From positions 1-58,488 of the forward strand of contig NZ_JAODUA010000028.1 of the NCBI RefSeq assembly GCF_025399895.1: 58,488 bases of DNA, read 5' to 3'. Shown here one piece after another: positions 17,626-25,808 of this stretch; the stretch's first letter is position 1, and each line of letters begins with the position of its first letter. A model generated the notes under the pieces. It saw only the letters and a program-made list of their open reading frames with translations. It was not told where the DNA came from and ran no database searches. The DNA comes from Streptomyces sp. ASQP_92. Lineage in GTDB: Bacteria > Actinomycetota > Actinomycetes > Streptomycetales > Streptomycetaceae. The position numbers and the translations under genes were made by a program.

Positions 17626-18543
17626 CAAAACCGACCGCCCCCCAGGGAGTGGACACACCGCGGAAGGTGGACCAGAACCGGCCTTCCTGCCCGGCGTCAC
17701 CGAGCCGTCCGACCCGGCCGCCACGCGCGAGGTGGAAGCGGTCCCAGCGAGCGCGGCGACCCGGTAGGCACCGCCCCGCCCGCGGCGGCCATCACGGACG
17801 ACCCCAGCACTCTGACCGCTCGCTCACGACCCGGTTCCAGCTCTTGACCGGGTCGGTGGCGCTGTCCCACGCAAGACGGGGCTTGTTGAAGCCCCGTGCG
17901 ACCTGGCGGTGGTGCACGACCACGGAAACGCGTCCAACGGCCGCGGAGGCACCTGCCCCGAGTCAGGCGACGGTAGGTGTGGAGGCCCATGTTGGTGAGG
18001 GGCCGCGTCCCTGTTTCGACCGTTTCGCCGGGATCCGGCGAGACGGAGTCACCCTGTCACCCGCCGGGAGAATCCCTTCCTCGTCACTGGATCGGGAGGC
18101 CCCTGCCGGGCGGCCAGGCACGCGGGGATGCGGGAGAGAACCACACGGTTCTTCGAGGTCAGCGGCTCCGTCAGCCCTTCGTCGAGCCCCCGCGCCTCGC
18201 CGAGCAGACTGACGCTCCGGCGCCGGCGGCTTCTTCGACACACGGGTTCCGCCCGCCTGTCGGCCGAGTCCGAGAATCGCGCCCGCCCGCCGCGGCCGGC
18301 TCTTCCCTAACCTGCCGGTCCGCGCCGGTTTCGGCCGCCGCCCCCAGCGGCACGCGGAAGTGCCTCGGAAAAAGCCGCCGGGGGCTCGGGGAGTGGCTAG
18401 GCTGAGAAATGAGGCTGGAGCGCCGCACCGCTCGCATCCACCCGGAAGGTGATGCGTCGGCCTGGCATGAGCAGGAGTTCCTCAGCCCACGGCAAGTGCA
18501 GGCGGCCCCCGCTATGGCGCCCGCAGCCTCCAAGGAGGCCGTC
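17626..18543. other. Long intergenic region, no supported gene
   Basis: About 920 bp. The open frames are biased to Arg/Pro/Ser and lack ribosome-binding sites. One minus-strand stretch (about 17810-17935, with ARGFNKPRLAWDSATDPVK) looks slightly coding but has no boundaries. A perfect hairpin lies at 17876-17897. The last 150 bp before the AhpD-like gene must hold its promoter. Confidence 0.45.
17876..17897. terminator. Perfect 9-bp hairpin
   Basis: ACGGGGCTT-GTTG-AAGCCCCGT, exact. No T-run follows, but Streptomyces terminators often lack one. It lies about 250 bp after the oxidoreductase stop. Confidence 0.4.
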
Positions 18544-18939
18544 ATGACCACCGAAGTGAGTCGCGCCCAGGTGGAAGCGGACATCAAGGAGACTTTGGGC
18601 CTGGTTCCGCACTTTTTCCAGAGCATCCCGACAGAGCTCTTGGGCCCGGAGTGGGAGATCTTCAAGCGGATCGAGCTTGGCCAGACACTGATCCCGAACA
18701 AGTACAAGGAACTGATCGGTGTCGGGCTGCACTCCGAGACCAAGTGCCACTACTGCACCCTGTTCCACACCGAGGCCGCGAAACTGTTCGGCGCGACCGA
18801 CGAGGAGATCCAGGAGGCCGTCCACTACGCGAAGGCCAGCCTGGGCTGGAGCGCCTACATCAACGGCATGCAGGAGGACTACGACCAGTTCGCCGCCGAG
18901 CTGCATGAGGTCGTCGACTACGTCAAGTCCAAGGGCTGA
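18544..18939 (+). CDS. Carboxymuconolactone decarboxylase / AhpD-like protein
   Basis: A 131-residue helical protein with the AhpD-type redox motif KCHYCTLFHTE (Cys-x-x-Cys plus downstream His) and EIQEAVHYAKASLGWSAYIN. Such proteins act as thiol-dependent peroxidase or reductase partners, in the cytoplasm. ATG 18544 is preceded by AAGGAGG, a strong site; the frame is open further upstream but that part has no support. The stop is 4 nt before the next small gene. Confidence 0.88.
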   Translation: MTTEVSRAQVEADIKETLGLVPHFFQSIPTELLGPEWEIFKRIELGQTLIPNKYKELIGVGLHSETKCHYCTLFHTEAAKLFGATDEEIQEAVHYAKASLGWSAYINGMQEDYDQFAAELHEVVDYVKSKG

Positions 18940-18943
18940 ACCG

Positions 18944-19141
18944 GTGGAGCTGGAGCGCCTGAGCCCGACGCTGCTGCGCGGCACGTTCCACGCGTACGAG
19001 CTGTCAGCGTTCGTCGCCGCGGCGCGCTACCTGGTCGAGACCGCGCCTGGGGACGTCCCCCAGGAGTCCCTGGATCAGCTCCGTCAGCTGCTTGCCGGCT
19101 ACGACCAGCAGCTGCGAAGGCTGGCCGACGCGCAGGGGTAG
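18944..19141 (+). CDS. Small hypothetical protein downstream of AhpD-like gene
   Basis: A 65-residue frame from GTG 18944, starting 4 nt after the AhpD-like stop: VELERLSPTLLRGTFHAYEL, then AAARYLVETAPGDVP and LLAGYDQQLRRLADAQG. Helical and soluble with normal codon use. The tight spacing implies co-translation and perhaps a partner role. No family recognised. Confidence 0.6.
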   Translation: MELERLSPTLLRGTFHAYELSAFVAAARYLVETAPGDVPQESLDQLRQLLAGYDQQLRRLADAQG

Positions 19142-19288
19142 GACGGTCGGGGCTTCCCGTCGCACCCGAAGTCTTCGCGCCATGGGCGGCATCGTCCGGC
19201 TCTCGCCGTGGCGTAGGGACTGGGCCGTGCAGCAGATCACCGCCGTTTGTCGGCTGGGACGGCTATCAGGAGGCAGTCTCGGTGAGCA

Positions 19289-19332
19289 GCACGGCGGCCC
19301 GACGCGGCATCTGCGGCGTCGGGCCGCCGTGC
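19289..19332. terminator. Strong bidirectional terminator hairpin
   Basis: Perfect 17-bp stem (arms 19289-19305 and 19316-19332, GCACGGCGGCCCGACGC) with a 10-nt loop. It separates the AhpD-like operon from the opposite-strand phosphoesterase remnant. Confidence 0.8.
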
Positions 19333-19351
19333 GCTTCGGCGCCGGTTGGCG

Positions 19352-19780
19352 TCAGCTCCCGGTGATGCGGGTCCAGGTGAACGGGCCGAAGGAGGTGGCA
19401 GTCGTCGGGTTGTGGGCGCCCGGGGTGACGGTCAGCTTCAGCCATTCCAGCGGGGTGGTGCTGCCGTGTACGACGATGCGGTGGAAGCTGGGGACGTCGT
19501 ACGACGGGTGACTGTTCCAGGCGTCATGCGCACAAACGTCCTCGTCGCCCGTGCAGGGCGCGCCCTGGATGAGCGGGTTGTCCGAGCGGTAGACGTGCGA
19601 ATCGCCGACCAGGAGAAGCACCGGCTTGCCTCAGCTCTTCGCGTGCTTGGCCAGGCTGGACACGACCGGGCCGACGCCCCTGGAATGGGTGCGCGGGTGG
19701 TTCGACCCGCTGGCTCCGTTCTTCGGCGCCGCTTCACAAGCAGGCGAGGCCATGCTGGTCTGGCTCGACTGAGTTCGTGC
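19352..19780 (-). pseudogene. Metallophosphoesterase, C-terminal remnant with internal stop
   Basis: Reading on the minus strand gives SLAKHAKS, then TGA, then GKPVLLLVGDSHVYRSDNPL, and after a Cys-containing loop PSFHRIVVHGSTTPLEWLKL. The GDSHVYRSD and NFHRIVVHGST blocks are the C-terminal signature of secreted calcineurin-like phosphoesterases. The stop is in frame, at the place of an aromatic residue, and only the last ~140 residues survive. Dead gene. Confidence 0.65.
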
Positions 19781-19899
19781 AGCTCCGCCTCGGCAGAGGA
19801 TTCCTGGCAGCCACTGGGCGCGACCCGGCCCGTCCCGCTGCAAAGCTGACTGCCGTCGGCCGAGGGAAGCCGGGTCCCCGAGCCGCAGCCACGCCGGGG

Positions 19900-20304
19900 C
19901 TACGCGCTCTCCAGAGCCTTGATCACGTGGTCCAGTTCCGGCGGCATGACCGCAATCAGGACCTCCCCGTCGGACGAATCGCATTCCACGATCCGGGATC
20001 CCGGGTTGACCGCCACCGCCTCACGCAGTGAGGGCGAGCGCACCCCGGCCTGACACAGATCGGCCGGCAGAACGGTCTCCTGCTTACCAAGGGAAGGCTT
20101 CCAGGCGAGGGCACCAGCGCCGATCAGCAGGCGTCCCGCCTTCCAGCGAGAGCCCTGAGCAGACCACCTGAGCATGCAAGGCACCCCGGCCGGGTCCCCG
20201 GCGGCTATCGCGGTCGACCTCTGCTGCTGCTTCCGGCGCATCAGCCATCCGACGAGGGCTGCAGCGACCACACCAATCGTTAGTTCGATCACTGTCGCAG
20301 TCAA
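19900..20304 (-). CDS. DUF2550-like single-span membrane protein
   Basis: 134 residues from TTG 20304 (GTG 20292 is an alternative). One N-terminal transmembrane helix (IELTIGVVAAALVGWLMRR) is followed by a soluble ~100-residue domain with VPCMLRWSAQGSRWKAGRLL and a C-terminal AVMPPELDHVIKALESA. The topology and the CSLRW-like block resemble DUF2550, usually found beside ATP synthase genes; here it is isolated in an accessory region. Function unknown. Confidence 0.55.
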   Translation of the reverse strand: MTATVIELTIGVVAAALVGWLMRRKQQQRSTAIAAGDPAGVPCMLRWSAQGSRWKAGRLLIGAGALAWKPSLGKQETVLPADLCQAGVRSPSLREAVAVNPGSRIVECDSSDGEVLIAVMPPELDHVIKALESA

Positions 20305-20517
20305 GCAGGGCGGAGAACACGGGCGGAGTCCGTCACCAGCCAGCAGTGCCCCGGGCCTTCAAAAACACCCACCTAGAGGGCTTTTAGCCTACTTCTATCG
20401 CATTTAGCGACGTTTCATGGCGACTGATGGGTGGGGCCCCAGGACGCAATGGTTCGGGTCGGATAGCTGAGGCGGCGAAGCAGTAATTGCGCGGGGACAG
20501 GGCGTTGCCAGCGGAGG

Positions 20518-20700
20518 CTATCCGAGCCAGGTGACGGTGAGGACGGACAGGCGGCGCAGGGGCAGGTTCACCCAGTAGGTGAGGGAGAGCCGGCCGACGG
20601 TGGCGTGGCAGAGGTCCTCGCCCTCGGGGTCGTCCGTGTCCCACCGAAGACCCGGGGTGGTCCGCAGGAAGGGCTCCGCGGGATAGCGGGGTGTCGGCCG
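20518..20700 (-). other. Coding-like stretch in frame directly after the tpg stop
   Basis: After the tpg TAG (20701-20703) the same frame remains open for 60 codons with good protein character (PFLRTTPGLRWDTDDPEGED, then GRLSLTYWVNLPLRRLSVL) and ends at TAG 20518-20520. It has no start codon of its own apart from late internal GTGs. It is a gene remnant joined by deletion, or less likely a readthrough extension. Confidence 0.3.
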
Positions 20701-21258
20701 CTACAGCTCGAACTCGAGGTGCTCGATGTCGGTGAACCGGATCTCCTCCAGGCTGCCGGCGCGGCGGCCGCCGTCCTGGAAGTAGACCTCCTTGAGCGCC
20801 TCCGCGACGATCTCCTGGAGACGGGTGTCGCCGGCGCCCTGCTCCTGGGCGTCGAAGAGGCGGGCGGCGTAGACCGGGGGCAGGGCGACGGTCAGGTGCC
20901 GGATGCGGTCCTGGTCCGTCGAGCCGATCAGCGCGGTGTAGCCCATGCGGGCGCGGGCGTCGATGACGATGCCGCCGGTGCAGGCCACGTTCGCCCTGGC
21001 CTTGGCCCGGATCTGGGGCTGCCGGCGTTTCTTCACCTCGCGCTCGAGGCGTCCGGCGAGGTCCGGGCGAGGCTCTTCGATCTGGTTCTTCAGGTACCGC
21101 TCGACGGTGCGCTGGGAGATCCGTGGCATCTGGGCGACCGCTCTTGTGCTGCCCAACTGCTGGACCAAGTACCGCATTTGAGAGCCTGCGGTTTTGGGCG
21201 CCGGGCGGGTGAAGGTCTTCTGCACGGCGGCGTCCAGGCCGTCCCCGAACATGCTCAT
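20701..21258 (-). CDS. tpg: Telomere terminal protein Tpg
   Basis: A 185-residue protein strongly matching the Tpg family, which is covalently attached to the 5' ends of Streptomyces linear replicons and primes end patching. Recognisable blocks are FGDGLDAAVQKTFTRPAP, QRTVERYLKNQIEEPRPDLA, GGIVIDARARMGY, TVALPPVYAARLFDAQEQGA and the C-terminus RFTDIEHLEFEL. Length and both ends are intact. The ATG at 21258 follows GGGAGCAGG. It starts 15 bp after the tail of a tap remnant, the standard tap-tpg order. Confidence 0.88.
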   Translation of the reverse strand: MSMFGDGLDAAVQKTFTRPAPKTAGSQMRYLVQQLGSTRAVAQMPRISQRTVERYLKNQIEEPRPDLAGRLEREVKKRRQPQIRAKARANVACTGGIVIDARARMGYTALIGSTDQDRIRHLTVALPPVYAARLFDAQEQGAGDTRLQEIVAEALKEVYFQDGGRRAGSLEEIRFTDIEHLEFEL

Positions 21259-21273
21259 CGGCTGCCTGCTCCC

Positions 21274-21420
21274 CTATTCGCCGTTGTCGGTGTCGGTGAC
21301 GGTGCCGTCCTTGATGTAGCGGGCGAGGTTGAGTTCGGGGGCGTTGAACCGCTCGCGGACTTCCTCGCCCCGCAGGACGGACTGGGTGCCTTCGTGCTTG
21401 CGCGATATGAGTGCCGGCGA
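21274..21420 (-). pseudogene. C-terminal remnant of tap (telomere-associated protein)
   Basis: About 48 residues directly upstream of tpg: SPALISRKHEGTQSVLRGEE, then FNAPELNLARYIKDGTV and a stop at 21274-21276. The normal tap gene is over 700 codons; here its 5' part has been replaced by the 3' end of the LAL regulator gene (stop at 21426). The assignment rests mainly on the tap-tpg gene order and the charged C-terminal sequence. Confidence 0.5.
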
Positions 21421-21425
21421 CCCCT

Positions 21426-24143
21426 TCAATCCAGTGCGAGATGCGAAAGCTGGCGCCGCGAGGTGATGTTGAGCTTCGGGTAGATCTTGTACAGGTGATA
21501 GCCCACCGTGCGGGGACTGAGGAACAGGCGCGAGCCGATGTCCTTGTTGGTCAGGCCCTGTGCCGCATAACGGGCGATCTGGAGTTCTCGCGGCGTCAGT
21601 CCTCGGCCGTTCGCGGACGGCTCGGCGTCGGGTACGCCGGCCGCGCGCAATTCCATGTTCGCCTGTTCCGTCCACGGCACCGCCCCCACCGTCAGGAAGT
21701 GCTCCACGGCTTGGTGGAGGTGGCGGCGGGCGGCGGTGATGTGGCGGTGGCGGCGCAGCCACTGTCCGTACAGCAGGTGCGTGCGGCCGGTTTCGAAGCC
21801 GGAGGTGCAGGGGGCGGCCAGTGCGTCGGAGAAGTGGCGGTCGGCGTCGTGCGCCGTGGCGAGCAGAGCCCGACATCGGTGCCATGCGGCGCGCAGCGAG
21901 GGGGCGTTGAGCGGGTCGGACCGTTCCTCGAACTGCCCGAGTGCCGCCGCCGCCCGTTCGGTCTGTCCCACGCGGACCAGCGCTTCGACCAGGTCGGGCA
22001 GCACGAGTCCGCTCAGCATGAAGTGTTCGGCGGTGCCGCCCCGGGTGGTGACCTCACTGAGCGGACCGATGGCCTGCCGCGGCCGGCGGCTACCGAGGGC
22101 GTTCACACCCTGGGCCCAGCGTGCCAGGGCCGCCGCGGAGGCGGCCCGGCGCGGGACCGACTCCGCCAGGGCCGCTTCAGCCAGCTCCCGACAGCGGTCG
22201 GAGTCACCCTGGGCCGCAGCCACGTACGCCAGCAGCGCCTGAAGGTGGCACCGGGCGGTGATCTGGCCGGTATCGGTGGCCAGGGTGAGTCCTTGCTGAC
22301 CGAGGGCCACCGCGTCGGCCCACTGGCCGGTGACCAACTGCGCGGCCACCAGCGAGGTCAGCGCCACTGGCATGGCTCCCACGGCGCCCGCCGCGCGCAA
22401 GGACTCGAAGGTACGCCGCTGCCCTTCAAGGCCGGCCTCGCCGTCTCCCAAGAGGTACGGCACGAACAAGGGAGGCCACACGAGTGGTCCGAGGCAGGAG
22501 CTCGTGGGCCATTCGTCGCCGGGAGGGCAACTCCTCGCTCCCGGCTGCTCGGGCCCATCCGTGGGCGCGGGAACACCTGCCATCCGGCGTAACTGGTGGA
22601 GGAGTTGGGACCTTTCGCGGGTTTCCTCCAATGCGAGGCCGGCCAGCAGGTCGGCTATCTCCGTGAGCTTCGCCGGTTCATTGGCGCCCCAGGCGGCCCG
22701 CGCCGCCAACAGCAGTGATTCCGCGGCCAGTTGGGGCGCCTTGGACCGCGCGAGCCGGGCGCTGTCCATGAGGGTGTCGCAGGCGGGGGTGAGCGCGCTG
22801 CCCGCGTGCAGCATGGCTCCGCGCACACGGGCCACCCGGGCCCGTAACTCCGGTGCGTGGACCAGGGATTCGGCATCCTTGAGCAGCGCCCGGGCCTGGG
22901 TCGGTTCGGCCGCGGCCCACGCGCATTCCGCGGCCTCCACCAGCCACCTGGCCGTGCCCGCCGGAGTGGAGGAGAGCGTCGCGGCCCGGCGCAGCGCGCG
23001 GACCGCGGTCGTCACGCTACCGGTGTGCCGGGTCCGGTCGGCGAGGTTCGCCAGGAGGCGGGCCAGGGAGTCGTCGGGACGGGTGGCGTAGGCGGCCAGG
23101 TGCCAGACGCGGCGGTCGTCGCCCGGGTCGAGGGCGTCGGCGAGGGCCCGATGCGCGGCGCGGCGACGGCTCGGCGCGGCGCCCTGATAGGTGGCGGAGC
23201 GCGTCAACGGGTGGCGAAAACGCACCTGTTGGCCGTGCAGGGTGATGAGTCCTGCCCGGGCGGCGCCGGTCAGTTGGTCCATGGCCGCGTCCTCGTCGCC
23301 GGCGGCGCTGAGGAGGGTGGGGAGGTCTCCGTCGCGTTCCGCCGCCGCGAGAAGCAGGGGGAAACCGTATGCGGCGACCCGGCCATAGAAGATCTGCCGT
23401 ACGCCTTCGCTGAGCGGCAGTTGGTCGGGCAGTGCCTGGATCCCGGTCAGTTGATCGTCGCTGAGCGCGGACGGGAGTTCGGCCAGCGCCAGCGGGTTGC
23501 CCTGGGCCTCGGCCAGCAGGCGCTTGCGCACCGAAGGGGTTGCCCTGGGTGCGTACTCGTCGAGGAGGCACCTCGCGGTCGCCGTGGGCAACGGCCCCAG
23601 CCGCAGCTCCCGGGCGCCCGCAACGCAGGCGGGCACGTCCTCGCCGTCGGGGACGGTGAGCACCATGGACACCCGCACCGATTCGAGGCGGCGGGCGGCG
23701 AAGGCCAGTGCGGCTGCCGATGCCGTGTCCAGCCACTGCCCGTCGTCCACGAGCAGCAGCAGGGGCGCGTGGCGGGCGGCTTCGGTGAGCAGGGCGAGGA
23801 CGGCGAGGCCGACCAGCAGCGGCTCGGCGGGTGAGGCGTTCACGCCGAAGGCGCCGAGCAGCGCGTCGGCCTGGCGGGTGGGGACCGCACCCGGCACCGG
23901 GAGCAGGGGGTGCAGCAACTGGTGCAGTCCCGCGAACGGCAGCTCGGCCTCGCTCTTCGTTCCGTCCGCCCACAGGACCCGGACGGGGGGTCGCACCAGA
24001 CGCGCCAGACTGGCCAGGAGCGCGGTCTTGCCGATGCCGGCCCCGCCGCGCAGGAGTACGGTGCGGCTGCGAGGACTCCGTCCGGGGCCGGCGTCGATGA
24101 GGCGCAGAAGTTCTCGTATCTCTCGGTCTCGCCCTGCCAACAT
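21426..24143 (-). CDS. LAL-type LuxR family regulator
   Basis: About 905 residues. The N-terminal AAA ATPase has Walker A GGAGIGKT (about 33-40) and a Walker-B-like LLLLVDDGQWLD. A long helical, TPR-like middle follows, then a C-terminal LuxR HTH (GLTPRELQIARYAAQG, TNKDIGSRLFLSPRTVGYHL). I prefer ATG 24143, 11 nt after AGAAGG; GTG 24155 is in frame but touches that motif. LAL proteins commonly activate secondary-metabolite clusters. This one faces the RiPP-like gene set across a 588-bp gap and is the best candidate for its pathway regulator. Confidence 0.9.
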   Translation of the reverse strand: MLAGRDREIRELLRLIDAGPGRSPRSRTVLLRGGAGIGKTALLASLARLVRPPVRVLWADGTKSEAELPFAGLHQLLHPLLPVPGAVPTRQADALLGAFGVNASPAEPLLVGLAVLALLTEAARHAPLLLLVDDGQWLDTASAAALAFAARRLESVRVSMVLTVPDGEDVPACVAGARELRLGPLPTATARCLLDEYAPRATPSVRKRLLAEAQGNPLALAELPSALSDDQLTGIQALPDQLPLSEGVRQIFYGRVAAYGFPLLLAAAERDGDLPTLLSAAGDEDAAMDQLTGAARAGLITLHGQQVRFRHPLTRSATYQGAAPSRRRAAHRALADALDPGDDRRVWHLAAYATRPDDSLARLLANLADRTRHTGSVTTAVRALRRAATLSSTPAGTARWLVEAAECAWAAAEPTQARALLKDAESLVHAPELRARVARVRGAMLHAGSALTPACDTLMDSARLARSKAPQLAAESLLLAARAAWGANEPAKLTEIADLLAGLALEETRERSQLLHQLRRMAGVPAPTDGPEQPGARSCPPGDEWPTSSCLGPLVWPPLFVPYLLGDGEAGLEGQRRTFESLRAAGAVGAMPVALTSLVAAQLVTGQWADAVALGQQGLTLATDTGQITARCHLQALLAYVAAAQGDSDRCRELAEAALAESVPRRAASAAALARWAQGVNALGSRRPRQAIGPLSEVTTRGGTAEHFMLSGLVLPDLVEALVRVGQTERAAAALGQFEERSDPLNAPSLRAAWHRCRALLATAHDADRHFSDALAAPCTSGFETGRTHLLYGQWLRRHRHITAARRHLHQAVEHFLTVGAVPWTEQANMELRAAGVPDAEPSANGRGLTPRELQIARYAAQGLTNKDIGSRLFLSPRTVGYHLYKIYPKLNITSRRQLSHLALD

Positions 24144-24731
24144 GGCGATGCTCACCTTCTACGGGTCGCTTCGTGCTGGACATCGGCGCGCCCCCGACAC
24201 ACCGTCGTGCGGTTCGTGCGGAGTTGACGAGTCCGGCCCTGAGCGCGCTCCGAGAAGCCGTGGGACGGACGCGATAAGGACTCCTGCACGGAAAAGGCTT
24301 TCAGCGTTCGCTAACGAAGCCCTAGCGGCCGGCGAAGACCCGCTGTTAGGGCCGGTGTGCGGGGCCGTGCCGCCCCTGTACTCCTGCCGAGTTCGGTGGG
24401 GCGGCCTCCGCGCCGACGCCATCGCCCTCCGGGACACCCATCCGTCATTCCTCAGTGCTCCACCGCGCCCCCTCCTGGGGACAGAACCGGCGCCCTCACG
24501 CGTGGCTCACCCCTCTGAAGGGATGGGTGTACGCGCCCAACAGTGGCCCCGGCAGGCCGACTTGACGATTTCTTGACCGTCGCCCGGTCGCTCCGGGACC
24601 AGTCGAGTGACAGATACCGAGGGCCGGGCGCCGCCCAGCAGAGTGATGACCACGGGCAGCACGCCGGCCCCGGGAAACCGATCCGGGGCAGCGGGAGCGT
24701 CCGCTCAGTGAAACCGACCGAGGGAGTGGGT
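24144..24731. promoter_or_regulatory. Divergent regulatory region between LAL regulator and RiPP-like operon
   Basis: About 590 bp without a supported gene. Near the operon side there are two TTGAC boxes (24560-24580, TTGACGATTTCTTGACC) that could serve as -35 elements for the methyltransferase transcript. Small frames such as the one starting at 24523 lack ribosome-binding sites. Confidence 0.45.
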
Positions 24732-25547
24732 ATGACGGTTGCGGAGACGGAAGGCGCCGCGCACGCCCTGGCGACCTATGAACCACTCGCCCGCTTCTAC
24801 GACTTGTTCACCCGGCACGACGACTACCCGCGGTGGTGCGCGCTCCTCGACGGCCTGCTGCGCCGCCACGGCGTGACGGGCCGACGCCTCCTGGACGTGG
24901 CCTGCGGCACCGGCAAGAGCACGACAGCCTTCCGCGACCTGGGCTACCAGGTGTCCGGCATCGACCTGAGCGCGGCGATGATCGCCGAGGCACGCGCCAA
25001 GGAAGCGAACCGCGGCATCTCCTTCCAGCAGGGTGACATGCGCAGCCTGCCGGGTCCGGGCTCGGACCACGACGTCGTGCTGTGCATGGACGACGCCGTG
25101 AACAACCTCCTCAGTGCGGCGGAACTCGGCTCCGCGCTGGCCGGCACGGCGCGCGCCCTGCACCCTGGCGGGCTGCTGCTGTTCGATGTGAACACCACTC
25201 GCACGTACCGGAGTTGGTACGCGTCCGACGAGGTGACACACGAACCGGACACCGTCTTCGTCTGGCAGGGCCATTGCTCGCCCGATCATCCGGCGGGCGG
25301 CCTCGCCCGAGCCGATCTCACGGTCTTCGCCCGGGACGGCGCCGGCCCGTTGTGGCGGCGTTCGGACGCTCCGCACGTGCAGCGCCACCATCCCGAGCCC
25401 CTCCTGCGCGCGGCGCTGCGCTCGGCCGGGCTCGACGTCCTCGGCGTCCTCGGCATGCGTCCCGGGACGGCTGCCGTGGACGACACGCTCGACGAGGAGC
25501 GGCATCACAAGGCGATCGTCATCGCCCGTCGGCCCCTCACCGGCTGA
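24732..25547 (+). CDS. Class I SAM-dependent methyltransferase
   Basis: A 271-residue cytoplasmic enzyme. SAM-binding motif I is LLDVACGTGKST (about 53-64), then VSGIDLSAAMIAEA, the acidic GDMRSLPG and DVVLCMDDAVNNLL, followed by RALHPGGLLLFDVNT. ATG 24732 has GGGAG just upstream; the longer frame is not needed. First gene of the RiPP-like set, 75 bp before the short peptide gene. It could methylate the peptide product; the substrate is inferred from position only. Confidence 0.88.
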   Translation: MTVAETEGAAHALATYEPLARFYDLFTRHDDYPRWCALLDGLLRRHGVTGRRLLDVACGTGKSTTAFRDLGYQVSGIDLSAAMIAEARAKEANRGISFQQGDMRSLPGPGSDHDVVLCMDDAVNNLLSAAELGSALAGTARALHPGGLLLFDVNTTRTYRSWYASDEVTHEPDTVFVWQGHCSPDHPAGGLARADLTVFARDGAGPLWRRSDAPHVQRHHPEPLLRAALRSAGLDVLGVLGMRPGTAAVDDTLDEERHHKAIVIARRPLTG

Positions 25548-25622
25548 CCCCTGAGTTCCGGTCGCCTTCGGGTGGCCGGTGCACCAATCACCATGTCCCT
25601 TCATGGAAAGGAAGTACTGATC

Positions 25623-25712
25623 ATGGAGCACACCGAGGAGACCATCGTCGTTTTCGACACCGAGGAAGCCGCTGACACCTGTGGCGTCCGGACCGGCACC
25701 AAGGCGCGCTGA
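25623..25712 (+). CDS. Candidate RiPP precursor peptide (29 aa)
   Basis: Begins MEHTEETIVVFDTEE and ends DTCGVRTGTKAR. A strong ribosome-binding site (GGAAAGGAAG) ends 9 nt before the ATG. The N-terminal part is acidic, as in leader peptides, and VFDTE loosely recalls the FNLD-type recognition box of class I lanthipeptide leaders. The C-terminal part has one Cys, three Thr and three basic residues, a plausible core for Thr dehydration and Cys-based crosslinking. An in-frame ATG at 25593 would add ten residues but has no good ribosome-binding site. It is followed after 5 nt by a large hairpin. I know of no matching precursor family; identity is inferred from context. Confidence 0.6.
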   Translation: MEHTEETIVVFDTEEAADTCGVRTGTKAR

Positions 25713-25717
25713 TCCCG

Positions 25718-25758
25718 GCCCGGGCAGGGCCCGCCGCTTCGGCGGGCCCTGCCCGGGC
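25718..25758 (+). terminator. 19-bp hairpin (terminator/attenuator) after the precursor gene
   Basis: Perfect stem, arms 25718-25736 and 25740-25758 (GCCCGGGCAGGGCCCGCCG), with a CTT loop, 5 nt after the precursor stop and 50 nt before the radical SAM gene. Hairpins here typically let a short, abundant precursor message outnumber the enzyme message. Confidence 0.8.
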
Positions 25759-25808
25759 TCAGCCGCATCCCGGGCTTCCCACACCCTGTCGTGCCGAGAC
25801 GAGGATCC

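Noticed and set aside
25593..25622. Upstream ATG extending the precursor peptide by ten residues
   Set aside because: The ribosome-binding site GGAAAGGAAG lies downstream of it and is correctly spaced for the ATG at 25623.
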